NCBI RefSeq assembly: GCF_003144095.1
Contig: NZ_NSKH01000023.1
Coordinates: forward strand, 606,964 to 670,963
Length of the DNA stretch: 64,000 nt
Origin: Streptomyces sp. ICBB 8177
GTDB taxonomy: Bacteria; Actinomycetota; Actinomycetes; Streptomycetales; Streptomycetaceae
Direction: 5' to 3'
Of the stretch, positions 15,982 to 24,225 are shown piece after piece (positions within the stretch are counted from its first letter, which is position 1; every line of letters starts with the position of its first letter). Both the position numbers and the translations under genes were made by a program. The notes under the pieces were generated by a model. That model had not been told where the DNA came from. It was given only the letters and a program-made list of their open reading frames with translations, and ran no database searches.

Positions 15982-16856
15982 GTGACCGCCACGCAGACCA
16001 GCACGGCCAGAGCGGTCAGCGCGGTCGCGGGACTGAGGTGTTCGCCGAGCAGCAGTGCGGACCACACCAACGTCAGCAGCGGCTGGGCGAGTTGGAGCTG
16101 ACTGGCGCGGGCGATCCCGATCGTGGCCATGCCCCGGTACCACACCACCATCCCGCCGAACTGCGAGACGGCCGCCAGGTATCCCAGCCCCAGCACCGCC
16201 TGCCCGCCGAGCCGCACGGGCTCCACCGCCAGCGCCACCGCCGCGCCGGGCAGCGTGACCGGCAGTGAACCGACGAGCGCCCAGCCGATCACCTGCCAGC
16301 CGGGCATCGTGGCGGCCAGCCTGCCGCCCGCCACGTACCCGGCCGCGCACACCCCGAGCGAGGCGAACAGCAGCACGTCGCCCCCGGTCGCCCTGCCGTG
16401 GCTCTGCGCCAGCGTGAACGCGACGACGGCGGCCGTGCCCGCCAGCGCGGCGGCCCAGAAGGCGACCGAGTGCCGCGTGCGGGCGACCAGGGAACCCACG
16501 GCGGCGGTGGCCAGCGGCAGAGCCCCCACCACCACGGCCGCGTGCGAGGTCCGCGTGGTGCGCAGCGCCAGCGTCGTCAGCAGCGGGAACCCGATGATCA
16601 CCCCGAGCGCGACCACGGCCAGCGCGGGCCACAGGCGTCGCTCGGGCACCGGTGCCCTTCCGGCCAGCAGGAATCCGCCGGCCAGCGCGGTCGCGAGCAG
16701 CGCCCGCAGGGTCACGGTGGTCCAGGGGCCGAAGCCGGTCAGCGACCAGTCGGTGGCCGGGAAGGTGAGGGAGAAGATCGCCACGCCCAGAGCGGCGAGC
16801 GCGGTCCCGCCGACCGCTATCGACGGCCGGGCGATAGCGCTATTGTGTGCTGTCAT
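15969..16856 (-). CDS. EamA/DMT-family transporter
   Basis: This inner-membrane protein of about 295 aa has ten hydrophobic helices and two EamA halves. Marker stretches are TLRALLATALAGGFLLAG, HAAVVVGALPLATAAVGSLV and QLQLAQPLLTLVWSALLLGE. DMT proteins export amino acids or other metabolites. The ATG at 16856-16854 overlaps the ATG of the divergent MocR gene within a single CATG. A GTG at 16880, inside the MocR coding region, is an alternative with a close GGAG. MocR-family regulators commonly control a divergent transporter or PLP enzyme, so this exporter is the likely target. Substrate unknown. Confidence 0.85.
   Translation of the reverse strand: MTAHNSAIARPSIAVGGTALAALGVAIFSLTFPATDWSLTGFGPWTTVTLRALLATALAGGFLLAGRAPVPERRLWPALAVVALGVIIGFPLLTTLALRTTRTSHAAVVVGALPLATAAVGSLVARTRHSVAFWAAALAGTAAVVAFTLAQSHGRATGGDVLLFASLGVCAAGYVAGGRLAATMPGWQVIGWALVGSLPVTLPGAAVALAVEPVRLGGQAVLGLGYLAAVSQFGGMVVWYRGMATIGIARASQLQLAQPLLTLVWSALLLGEHLSPATALTALAVLVCVAVTQKA
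16817..16846 (+). promoter_or_regulatory. Promoter/operator of the MocR gene with CTATCG/CGATAG repeats
   Basis: CTATCG (16817-16822) and CGATAG (16832-16837) form an inverted repeat. The second overlaps a 10-bp palindrome ATAGCGCTAT (16834-16843). A -10-like TATTGT (16841-16846) ends 8 bases before the MocR ATG, so the message should be nearly leaderless. The repeats are candidate MocR binding sites, inferred from position. Confidence 0.5.
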
Positions 16857-18309
16857 GAACAACGGTAGCAGTGCGGCCACCAGCTCCGCATCCGTCGCGG
16901 AGTCGCTGCGGGAGCAGCTGAAGCGCTACTCGCCAGGAGAGAAGCTGCCGTCGAGCCGGGTGCTCGTCGAACGGTTCGGGGTCAGCCCGGTCACCGTCTC
17001 CCGGGCGCTGGCCGCGCTGGCCGCCGAGGGCCTGGTCGTCACCCGCCCCGGCGCCGGCACCTACGCCGCCCGCCCCGTCGCGCACCACGCCGCCGCCCGG
17101 ACCGCCGACACCTCGTGGCAGCAGATCGCGCTCAGCGCCGAGTCGGCCGGGGACGCCGCGCCCCGCGTGGTGGACGCCTCCGGGGTGACCGCCACCCTCG
17201 CCCTCCCCTCGCCCGGCGTCATCGCGCTCAACGCGGGCTACCTGCATCCGGCACTCCAGCCGGAGCGGGCGCTGGCCACCGCGCTGACCCGCGCCGCCCG
17301 GCGGCCCGGCGCGTGGGAACGGCCGCCGCTGGAGGGGCTGACGGCGCTGCGGTCGTGGTTCGCGCGCGAGGCGGGCGGGGTGACGGCGGCGCAGGTGCTG
17401 GTCACGGCGGGCGGCCAGGCCGCGCTGACCACCGCGCTGCACGCCCTGGCCGCCCCCGGCTCGCCCCTGCTGGTCGAGTCGCCGACCTATCCCGGTGCGC
17501 TCGCCGTCGCCCGCGCAGCCGGGCTGCGGCCCGTACCGGTCCCGCTCGACGCGGACGGCGTGCGGCCCGACCTGCTCGCTGACGCCTTCGCGGCGACCGG
17601 GGCGCGGGTGTTCTTCTGCCAGCCGCTGTTCCAGAACCCCACCGGCGCCGTGCTGTCGGCCGAACGACGCCGCCAGGTGCTGGACATCGCCCGCGCCGCC
17701 GGGGCGTTCGTGGTCGAGGACGACTTCGCGCGGCGCCTGGGCCACGGCGGCCCGCTCCCGCCGCCGCTGGTCGCCGACGACGTCGACGGCACCGTCGTCC
17801 ACCTCACGTCACTGACGAAGCCGACCTCGCCCAGTCTGCGGGTGGGTGCCCTGATCGCCCGGGGCCCGGTGCTGGAGCGGCTGCGCGCGATCCAGGTGGT
17901 CGACAGCTTCTTCGTGCCCCGCCCGCTCCAGGAGGCCGCTCTCGAACTGGTCGGTGCCCCCGCCTGGCCGCGTCATCTGCGCGCGGTGGCCACGGGCCTG
18001 AGGGAACGCAGGGACGCGCTGCTCACCGCGCTCCACCGCGATCTGCCGCACCTCGTGCCCACCCAAGTTCCGGACGGCGGCTACCAGTTGTGGCTGCGCC
18101 TGCCCGACGGGGCCGACGAGACCGCGCTCGCCGCCGCCGCGCTGCGGGCGGGGGTCGCCGTCGCCCCCGGCCGCCCGTACTTCGCCGCCGAGGCCCCCGC
18201 GCCGTACATCCGCGTGAGCTTCGCCGACACCTCGGGCGCGGACGAACTGGCCGAAGGCGTGAGGAGGTTGGCGTCCGCCTGCGCGGAGGCGGGGGCCGGG
18301 CCCGGCTGA
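16855..18309 (+). CDS. MocR-family regulator (GntR HTH fused to PLP aminotransferase-like domain)
   Basis: This 484-aa protein has an N-terminal GntR winged HTH (about 12-72, with LPSSRVLVERFGVSPVTVSR). A linker leads to a fold-type I aminotransferase-like domain (about 125-480). PLP-fold landmarks are VTAGGQAALTTALHALA, ESPTYPGALAVARAAGL, FCQPLFQNPTGAVLS, VVEDDFARRL and the Schiff-base lysine in SLTKPTSPSLRVG (K322). Such regulators sense PLP or an amino-acid adduct. There is no ribosome site; the ATG shares CATG with the divergent EamA gene. It probably controls that exporter and itself. Confidence 0.9.
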   Translation: MNNGSSAATSSASVAESLREQLKRYSPGEKLPSSRVLVERFGVSPVTVSRALAALAAEGLVVTRPGAGTYAARPVAHHAAARTADTSWQQIALSAESAGDAAPRVVDASGVTATLALPSPGVIALNAGYLHPALQPERALATALTRAARRPGAWERPPLEGLTALRSWFAREAGGVTAAQVLVTAGGQAALTTALHALAAPGSPLLVESPTYPGALAVARAAGLRPVPVPLDADGVRPDLLADAFAATGARVFFCQPLFQNPTGAVLSAERRRQVLDIARAAGAFVVEDDFARRLGHGGPLPPPLVADDVDGTVVHLTSLTKPTSPSLRVGALIARGPVLERLRAIQVVDSFFVPRPLQEAALELVGAPAWPRHLRAVATGLRERRDALLTALHRDLPHLVPTQVPDGGYQLWLRLPDGADETALAAAALRAGVAVAPGRPYFAAEAPAPYIRVSFADTSGADELAEGVRRLASACAEAGAGPG

Positions 18310-18343
18310 CGCCCTGCCAAGGGCGACCGGCGGAAAGGGCCTC

Positions 18344-18730
18344 TCAGGGCCGGTAGCGCATCGGGTGGTCCTCGGGCACCTCGACGACGCAGACGCGAAC
18401 GGCATCCGGGTCCTCGATCCACATCTCGATCAACCCCCACGGCTCGCGCCGCGGCTCGCGGACCACCTTCACCCCGCGTCCGCGCAGCCGCTCGTGCGCC
18501 GCCTCGATGTCCGGCACCTGGAGCCACAGCGAGATGCCGGGCGCGGGCGGCGTGTCCGACCGGCCGGAGACCTCCAGGTAACCGCCGCCGAGGAAGAAGA
18601 CCGTGCCGCGCTGCGGCCCCTCGCCGAACTCGCGGAAGACCGCGAGCCCCAGATCGTCCCGGTAGAAGGCGCGGGAGCGCTCTAGGTCGGTGGGCCGCAG
18701 GAGCATCCTGCTGCTCAGTACGTTGACCAT
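18344..18730 (-). CDS. VOC/glyoxalase-fold protein
   Basis: This 128-aa single-module protein of the vicinal oxygen chelate superfamily has beta-alpha-beta-beta-beta repeats, visible as RMLLRPTDLERSRAFYRDDL and ISLWLQVPDIEAAHERLRGRG. The C-terminus has IEDPDAVRVCVVEVP. The family covers glyoxalases, dioxygenases and drug-binding resistance proteins, and metal ligands cannot be fixed with confidence here. A TATCGT -10-like box (18743-18738) lies 7 bases before the ATG with no ribosome site, so a leaderless transcript is likely. Specific function unknown. Confidence 0.85.
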   Translation of the reverse strand: MVNVLSSRMLLRPTDLERSRAFYRDDLGLAVFREFGEGPQRGTVFFLGGGYLEVSGRSDTPPAPGISLWLQVPDIEAAHERLRGRGVKVVREPRREPWGLIEMWIEDPDAVRVCVVEVPEDHPMRYRP

Positions 18731-18785
18731 GCGCCGGACGATACGCGGGGTGCGACCGGTGCGCGACCACGCGTGAGCGGCGTCG

Positions 18786-19211
18786 CTACGCCGGTGAGCC
18801 CGCGTAGATGCGCTCCGCCCAGGCGCCGATCTGCTCCTCCGACAGGTGCTGGGCGAGGTCCGCCTCGCTGATCATGCCGACCAGCCGCTTGTTCTCGATC
18901 ACCGGGAGCCGGCGGATGCGGTGGTCCTCCATCTCCCGCAGCACCTCGTCCACGTCGGCGTCCGCGTCGATCCAGCGGGGCGTGCCCTGCGCCAGCTCCC
19001 CCGCGGTGACCCTGGACGGGTCGCGTCCGGTGGCCACGCAGCCGATGACGATGTCGCGGTCGGTGAGGATGCCGCACAGGCGCTCGTTCTCGTCGCTGAT
19101 CGGCAGCGCCCCGACCCCCAGGTCGCGCATCAGCTGCGCCGCCCGGTCCAGCATCACCCCTTCGGGGATCCAGGCCGCGCCCGGGTGCATGATGTCCCGC
19201 GCCGTGGTCAT
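18786..19211 (-). CDS. Tandem CBS-domain protein
   Basis: This 141-aa protein consists of a CBS pair (Bateman module). The first repeat contains DIMHPGAAWIPEGVMLDRAA and LCGILTDRDIVIG. The second contains DADADVDEVLREMEDHRIRR and LVGMISEADLAQHL. Such stand-alone modules bind adenine nucleotides and are often stress-induced in actinobacteria. GGAGGTG stands about 8 bases before the ATG at 19211. No catalytic domain is attached and the partner is unknown. Confidence 0.9.
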   Translation of the reverse strand: MTTARDIMHPGAAWIPEGVMLDRAAQLMRDLGVGALPISDENERLCGILTDRDIVIGCVATGRDPSRVTAGELAQGTPRWIDADADVDEVLREMEDHRIRRLPVIENKRLVGMISEADLAQHLSEEQIGAWAERIYAGSPA

Positions 19212-19423
19212 GGCACACACCTCCGTGTCCCTGGTCGGTGCCGTCCCTCCCATCGTCCGCCGGGCACCGCACGGCCGCTACCGGCGGCGGACCGGCCTCG
19301 TACCGCCGCCCGCGACAGGCATACGCTCGATGCCGGCAACCACACCGGGGCGATCGGGCGGGACGGGACCAGACAGGATCCGGCCGGACCGGCCCCGGCC
19401 AGGCACGAGAGGACCCCGCCGTC

Positions 19424-19960
19424 ATGAGCACCACCGCCCAGCCCCTCTTCCGCGCGGCCACCGAGGCCGACGTGCCCGCGCTCGTGGCGCTCATCGAGTC
19501 GGCGTACCGGGGAGAGTCCAGCCGGGGCGGCTGGACCACGGAGGCGGACCTGCTGAAGGGACGGCGTACCGACCCCGAAGGCGTCCTCACGGTCATCCGG
19601 CGCGAGGGCAGCCGCATGGTCGTGGCCGAGCGGGGCGGCGAACTGACCGCCTGCTGCCAGCTGGAACGGCGCGAGGACCACGCCTACTTCGGGATGTTCG
19701 CGGTCCGCCCGCAGCGGCAGGGAGGCGGCCTGGGCAAGCAGGTGCTGGCCGAGGCGGAGCGCCTCGCGCGCGAGGAGTGGCGCGCGGGCGAGATGCGGAT
19801 GACGGTGATCTCGGCCCGCGAGGACCTCATCGCGTGGTACGAGCGCCGCGGCTACCAGCGCACCGGCCGGATGTCGCCGTTCCCCTACGGCGACGAGCGC
19901 TTCGGGGTGCCGCAGCGCGACGACCTGGAGTTCGAGCTGCTGGTCAAGGAACTGGGCTGA
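19424..19960 (+). CDS. GNAT-family N-acetyltransferase
   Basis: This 178-aa acetyltransferase has the acetyl-CoA loop (motif A) in MFAVRPQRQGGGLGKQVLAE (Q/R-x-x-G-x-G/A). Motif B follows as WYERRGYQRTGRM. The N-terminal strand FRAATEADVPALVALIESAY is typical. Relatives acetylate small amines or protein N-termini; the substrate is not evident. The ATG at 19424 follows GAGAGGA. It converges on the glycerophosphodiesterase gene with a perfect hairpin between them. Confidence 0.88.
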   Translation: MSTTAQPLFRAATEADVPALVALIESAYRGESSRGGWTTEADLLKGRRTDPEGVLTVIRREGSRMVVAERGGELTACCQLERREDHAYFGMFAVRPQRQGGGLGKQVLAEAERLAREEWRAGEMRMTVISAREDLIAWYERRGYQRTGRMSPFPYGDERFGVPQRDDLEFELLVKELG

Positions 19961-19990
19961 GCGCCCGGGGCCAGCGCCGGCCCCGGGCGC
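19961..19990. terminator. Bidirectional terminator between the GNAT and GDPD genes
   Basis: GCGCCCGGGGCC (19961-19972) and GGCCCCGGGCGC (19979-19990) form a perfect 12-bp stem with a 6-base loop. It starts immediately after the GNAT stop and ends just before the stop of the convergent GDPD gene. Confidence 0.8.
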
Positions 19991-19991
19991 A

Positions 19992-20678
19992 TCAGGCCCG
20001 CGCCGCCCGCCGCTTGGTGTCCGGGACGTCCGTCACCCAGCCCACCAGGCCGAGCGCCCGGGCCAGCGCCAGGTCCCGATCGGTGTTGACGGTCCAGGCC
20101 ATCACGTCGATGCCGGCCGCCTGGCAGCGCTCGACGGTGCGCAGGTTCAGCTCCGGCAGCTCCAGGCTCACCAGCCGCGCGCCGACCGCTTTCGCGCGGT
20201 CCGGGAAGTCCGGTCCCGTCGCCTCGGCGACCAGCACGGTCGTGGCGTCCGGCAGCAGGTCTCGGATCTCGCGCAGCGCCTCGTCGTGGAAGGAGAGGAC
20301 CGACACCCGCTCCAGCAGGTTCCGCTCGCGCAGCACGCCGGCCAGCACCCGCGCCGCCGCCACGTCCTTGATCTCGGCCTGGATCGGCAGGCCGGGCCCG
20401 ACCGCGTCGAGCACCTCCTCGAAGACCGGGACCCGCTCGCCCAGCCCCGCGTCGAGCGTGCGCAGCTCGTCCAGGGTGAGGTCGGCGACGGCGCCGCGGC
20501 CGTCGGTGGTGCGGTCCACGGTCTCGTCGTGCATGACGACGAGCGCGCCGTCCTTGCTCAGGTGCAGGTCGAGCTCGATGCCGTCCAGCCCCTCGCGCTC
20601 CGCGCGCAGGAAGGAACGCAGGGTGTTCTCCGGCTCGGCGGCCATGACACCGCGGTGGCCGATGGTGAAGGAAGTCAC
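19992..20678 (-). CDS. Glycerophosphodiester phosphodiesterase
   Basis: This 228-aa TIM-barrel enzyme cleaves glycerophosphodiesters to glycerol 3-phosphate and an alcohol. The metal and catalytic motif is clear: IGHRGVMAAEPENT (H8), then GIELDLHLSKDGALVVMHDE (E35, D37, H39 and the second His). LPIQAEIKD and DVMAWTVNTD are later barrel strands. No signal peptide is present, so it is cytoplasmic, unlike secreted GlpQ types. The ATG at 20678 starts the barrel at once. It converges on the GNAT gene. Its divergent neighbour is the DUF6421 operon, with no obvious functional tie. Confidence 0.92.
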   Translation of the reverse strand: MTSFTIGHRGVMAAEPENTLRSFLRAEREGLDGIELDLHLSKDGALVVMHDETVDRTTDGRGAVADLTLDELRTLDAGLGERVPVFEEVLDAVGPGLPIQAEIKDVAAARVLAGVLRERNLLERVSVLSFHDEALREIRDLLPDATTVLVAEATGPDFPDRAKAVGARLVSLELPELNLRTVERCQAAGIDVMAWTVNTDRDLALARALGLVGWVTDVPDTKRRAARA

Positions 20679-20828
20679 CTCGGCAGCCTAGTGTGCCGCC
20701 TGTTGCCGGGCATGGAACGGGCGGTTGCGGGGACCCGTACGGACACAGAAACCTTCGCCCCGCGGCGATCGCACAGGAAAAACATCGGTACGCACCCGGC
20801 TGCGCAGGATAAATGTTCGTAACGTCTC

Positions 20829-20858
20829 TTGTGCGGGCGAAGGTGGCCTGAATACGGT
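20829..20858 (+). promoter_or_regulatory. Putative promoter of the DUF6421 operon
   Basis: TTGTGC (20829-20834) and TACGGT (20853-20858) with an 18-bp spacer place the transcript start about 30 bases before the DUF6421 ATG. A GGAGGAGGGG ribosome site precedes that ATG. The match is moderate. Confidence 0.4.
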
Positions 20859-20893
20859 GTCTTAACGCAAGGTTCTCCGGTGGAGGAGGGGCA

Positions 20894-22291
20894 ATGAGGG
20901 AAAAACTTCTGTCCGTGGCGACTGGCGAGGCCGCCGGAGGGCCCGAGGGCATAGTGAGCCGCCCGGCCTGGGGTGTGCTCAAGGAGGCGGTCGAGACGAT
21001 CCGCCCGTGGCAGTCCAAGGACGGCTCGATCGACTTCGCCGCCGAGGGCGCGCCGGGCAAGGCGGACGTCGACGCCGAGCTGGAGCGCGTGATCGCCTCG
21101 GTCGAGGAGCTGGCCCCGCTGGTCCCGCACGACGCGGAGTACCACCGCGCCCTCGTCGCCGACCTGCGCCGCTGGGCCGAGGACGGCTACGGCGTGCCGG
21201 ACTTCCTGGACTCCCTGCTGGCCTTCCAGCCCGCCGCCGAGCGCCGCGACGGCCTGGAGCACCTGGTCGTCTTCGCGATGTACACCCAGAACGGCAACCC
21301 GGACCGCAACCTGGAGGCGGTCGCGCTGCGCGTGGTCTGGCCGGAGTGGCTGTCCGAGCTGGAGCGCACCCGGTACGACAACCCGATGTTCGTGCCGATC
21401 ACCTTCCAGGACTTCACCAGCGGCTACGACACCAACTCCGCCGTCCTCTTCCCGGAGACCGTGGCCGTCCGTGAGGTGCCGGAACGTTTCACCTGGGGTG
21501 GCATCTTCTGCGACCGCGAGGCCGCCCGCTTCCGCCGGGTCACCCAGGCCGCCGTCGACACCCTCGGCCTCGACCTGCCCGAGGACGCCGCCCGGCTCGT
21601 CGCCGACCAGGAGCTCGCGCAGCAGACCTTCGTGCTGTGGGACATGATCCACGACCGCACCCACAGCCACGGCGACCTGCCGTTCGACCCCTTCATGATC
21701 AAGCAGCGCGCGCCGTTCTGGATGTACGGCCTGGAGGAACTGCGCTGCGACCTGACCGCCTTCAAGGAGGCCGTCAAGCTGGAGGCCGACGGCTACGAGC
21801 AGGGCCGCAACGTCCAGTACGCGATCCTCTTCGACCGCCTCTTCCGCTTCCCCGTCACCGGCGACCGGGTCCGCAACTACGACGGCCTGGGCGGGCAGCT
21901 GCTCTTCGCCTACCTCCACAAGCACGACGCCGTGCGCTGGACGGACAACACCCTGCGCATCGACTGGGCCCGGGCGACCGAGGTCACCAACCAGCTGTGC
22001 GCCGAGATCGAGAAGCTGTACCGGGACGGCATCGACCGGCCCAAACTCAACCACTGGTTCGCCGCGTACGACCTGGTCTCCACCTACCTCTCGCCGCACC
22101 CGGGCTCGCGCTGGGCCAAGGGGCCGGACGCGCTCGACCTGACCCTGCCGCCGCGCAAGCTCGTCGACGACGTGCTGGCCGACGAGTTTCCGCTCAGCAT
22201 GTTCTACGAGGCCCTCGCCAAGAAGCTGCGCACCGTGATCGCCTCCACCAAGGGCATCACCGCCGCCGGCGCCGGGCAGGAGGCCGCGTGA
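20894..22291 (+). CDS. DUF6421 family protein, first gene of a three-gene operon
   Basis: This 465-aa soluble protein is of unknown function and belongs to a family seen mainly in streptomycetes and relatives. It has no signal peptide and no membrane segment. A striking central stretch combines VLWDMIHDRTHSHGDLPFDP with FMIKQRAPFWMYGLEELRCD. The clustered His, Asp and Glu residues look like a possible metal or catalytic site, which is inference. It is acidic and helical elsewhere. GGAGGAGGGG precedes the ATG. The stop overlaps a possible GTG of the SDR gene, and the SDR in turn overlaps the aldolase gene. The three probably act on one pathway, perhaps modifying a beta-hydroxy amino acid or derived aldehyde. 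Confidence 0.8.
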   Translation: MREKLLSVATGEAAGGPEGIVSRPAWGVLKEAVETIRPWQSKDGSIDFAAEGAPGKADVDAELERVIASVEELAPLVPHDAEYHRALVADLRRWAEDGYGVPDFLDSLLAFQPAAERRDGLEHLVVFAMYTQNGNPDRNLEAVALRVVWPEWLSELERTRYDNPMFVPITFQDFTSGYDTNSAVLFPETVAVREVPERFTWGGIFCDREAARFRRVTQAAVDTLGLDLPEDAARLVADQELAQQTFVLWDMIHDRTHSHGDLPFDPFMIKQRAPFWMYGLEELRCDLTAFKEAVKLEADGYEQGRNVQYAILFDRLFRFPVTGDRVRNYDGLGGQLLFAYLHKHDAVRWTDNTLRIDWARATEVTNQLCAEIEKLYRDGIDRPKLNHWFAAYDLVSTYLSPHPGSRWAKGPDALDLTLPPRKLVDDVLADEFPLSMFYEALAKKLRTVIASTKGITAAGAGQEAA

Positions 22292-22314
22292 CCCACGACG
22301 AGGAGGCGAAGGCC

Positions 22315-23073
22315 ATGACGGACGCAGGCGCTGCGGGATCGCTCCGGGGCTCGGTGATCGCGGTGGCCGGAGCGGGCGGTCCGGCGGGCAGGGCGACCCT
22401 GCGCCGCCTCGCCGAGGCGGGGGCCCACGTGGTGGCCGCCGACGCGCAGCCCGAGCGGCTGGCCGAATCGGTGGACGCGGCCCGTTACGCGGGCGGCGGC
22501 GCCGACATCACCGGCGACATCGTCGACCTGCTGGACCCGGAGGCGACCCGCGAGTGGGCCGCCCGCACCGAGAAGCAGTTCGGCCGCGTGGACGGCCTGG
22601 TCCACCTGGTCGGCGGCTGGCGTGGCGCGGCCACGTTCACCGACACCGACCTGGGCGACTGGACGTTCCTCAACGACCTGCTGATCCGCACCGTCCAGCA
22701 CACCTCGCTGGCCTTCCACGACGCGCTGCTGCGCAGCCCGAACGGACGGTACGTGCTGATCAGCCAGTCCGGCGCGACCAGGCCGACCGCGGGCAACGCC
22801 GCCTACGCCGCCGCAAAGGCCGCCGCCGAGACCTGGACGCTGGCGCTCGCCGACTCCTTCCGCAAGGCGGGCGGAGAGCAGGGCCCGACCGCCGCGGCCT
22901 CCGTCATCGTCATCAAGGCCCTGGTGCACGACGAGATGCGCGCCCAGAAGCCCAACGCCAAGTTCGCCGGATTCACCGACGTCGCCGACCTGGCCCAGGC
23001 CATCGCCGGCGTGTGGGGTCGGCCCGCTCAGGAAGTGAACGGTGACCGCCTGTGGCTGACGCCCCGCCCGTGA
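22315..23073 (+). CDS. Short-chain dehydrogenase/reductase, second gene of the DUF6421 operon
   Basis: This is a 252-aa Rossmann-fold SDR. The dinucleotide loop is GAGGPAGRATLRRL, an atypical form of TGxxxGIG. GLVHLVGGWRGAATF replaces the usual NNAG region, and the active site is LISQSGATRP plus YAAAKAAAE (Ser, Tyr and Lys present). The ATG at 22315 has AGGAGG 8 bases upstream. A GTG at 22288, overlapping the DUF6421 stop as GTGA, is an alternative that would add nine residues. It probably reduces or oxidises a carbonyl or hydroxyl on the same substrate handled by its operon partners; the substrate is unknown. Confidence 0.85.
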   Translation: MTDAGAAGSLRGSVIAVAGAGGPAGRATLRRLAEAGAHVVAADAQPERLAESVDAARYAGGGADITGDIVDLLDPEATREWAARTEKQFGRVDGLVHLVGGWRGAATFTDTDLGDWTFLNDLLIRTVQHTSLAFHDALLRSPNGRYVLISQSGATRPTAGNAAYAAAKAAAETWTLALADSFRKAGGEQGPTAAASVIVIKALVHDEMRAQKPNAKFAGFTDVADLAQAIAGVWGRPAQEVNGDRLWLTPRP

Positions 23074-24146
23074 CCGACCAGCCCGCCACCGACGCGGTAC
23101 GCCACCACGACCCGCAGTACCGGGGATTCGCCAGCGACAACTACGCGGGCGCGCATCCCGAGGTGCTGGCCGCGCTCGCCGTCGCCAACGGCGGCCACCA
23201 GATCGCGTACGGCGAGGACGACTACACCGCGCACCTGCAGGAGGTCATCCGCCGCCACCTCGGCCCGCGCGCCGAGGCGTTCCCGGTCTTCAACGGCACC
23301 GGCGCCAACGTCGTCGCCCTCCAGGCGGTCACCGAGCGCTGGGGCGCGGTGGTGTGCGCGAAGTCGGCGCACATCAACGTGGACGAGTGCGGCGCGCCGG
23401 AACGCGTGGGCGGACTGAAGCTGCTCACCGTGCCGACGCCGGACGGCAAACTCACCCCCGAGCTGCTGGACTCCGAGGCCTGGGGCTTCGACGACGAGCA
23501 CCGCGCCCAGCCGCAGGTCGTCTCGATCGCCCAGACCACGGAACTGGGCACCTGCTACACGCCCGAGGAGATCAGGGCGCTGTGCGACCGCGCCCACGAG
23601 CACGGCATGGCCGTTCACATGGACGGCGCCCGCCTCGCCAACGCGGCCGCCACGCTGGACCTGCCGCTCGCCGCGTTCACCACCGACGCAGGGGTGGACA
23701 TCCTCAGCTTCGGCGGTACGAAGAACGGACTGGTCTTCGGTGAGTGCGTGGTCGTGCTCGCCCCGGAGCGGGTCCGCGCGATGAAGCACCTGCGCAAGCT
23801 GTCGATGCAGCTGGCCTCGAAGATGCGCTTCGTCAGCGTGCAGTTCGAGGCGCTGCTCGCCGGGGACCTGTGGCTGCGCTCGGCCCGGCACGCCAACGCC
23901 ATGGCGACGCGCCTCGCGGACGCGGTGCGAGGCATCGAGGGCGTCACCGTGGTCCGGCCGGTCCAGGCCAACCAGGTGTTCGCCGTCCTGCCGCGCGAGG
24001 TGACCGAACGGCTCCAGAAGCGCTACCGCTTCTACGTGTGGAACGAGGCGACCGGGGAGGTGCGGTGGATGTGCTGCTTCGACACCACCGAGGCCGACGT
24101 GGACGCCTTCGCCGCGGCCGTCGCGGAGGAGATGGCGACGCGCTGA
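23052..24146 (+). CDS. Threonine aldolase/beta-eliminating lyase family PLP enzyme
   Basis: This is a fold-type I PLP enzyme of about 364 aa. Low-specificity L-threonine aldolases cleave beta-hydroxy amino acids to glycine and an aldehyde. Landmarks are FASDNYAGAHPEVLAALA at the start, FNGTGANVVALQAV, HMDGARLANAAATLDLPL and the lysine motif SFGGTKNGLVFGE (K224). The frame overlaps the SDR gene by 22 bp from the GTG at 23052. A GTG at 23070 would give a 4-bp overlap and a protein six residues shorter. It is the last gene of the DUF6421 operon, and a long perfect hairpin follows. An aldolase with an SDR suggests breakdown of a hydroxy amino acid, an inference. Confidence 0.87.
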   Translation: MADAPPVTDQPATDAVRHHDPQYRGFASDNYAGAHPEVLAALAVANGGHQIAYGEDDYTAHLQEVIRRHLGPRAEAFPVFNGTGANVVALQAVTERWGAVVCAKSAHINVDECGAPERVGGLKLLTVPTPDGKLTPELLDSEAWGFDDEHRAQPQVVSIAQTTELGTCYTPEEIRALCDRAHEHGMAVHMDGARLANAAATLDLPLAAFTTDAGVDILSFGGTKNGLVFGECVVVLAPERVRAMKHLRKLSMQLASKMRFVSVQFEALLAGDLWLRSARHANAMATRLADAVRGIEGVTVVRPVQANQVFAVLPREVTERLQKRYRFYVWNEATGEVRWMCCFDTTEADVDAFAAAVAEEMATR

Positions 24147-24167
24147 GCACGCCGTACTCAGCCGTAG

Positions 24168-24214
24168 TCATGGGAGGGGCCGGGCGACTCGCCGTCGCCC
24201 GGCCCCTCCCATGA
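24168..24214. terminator. Strong bidirectional terminator between the aldolase and PlsC genes
   Basis: A perfect 21-bp stem (24168-24188 with 24194-24214) has a 5-base loop TCGCC. It lies between the convergent aldolase and acyltransferase genes. Confidence 0.9.
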
Positions 24215-24225
24215 GTCCTCGGCCG

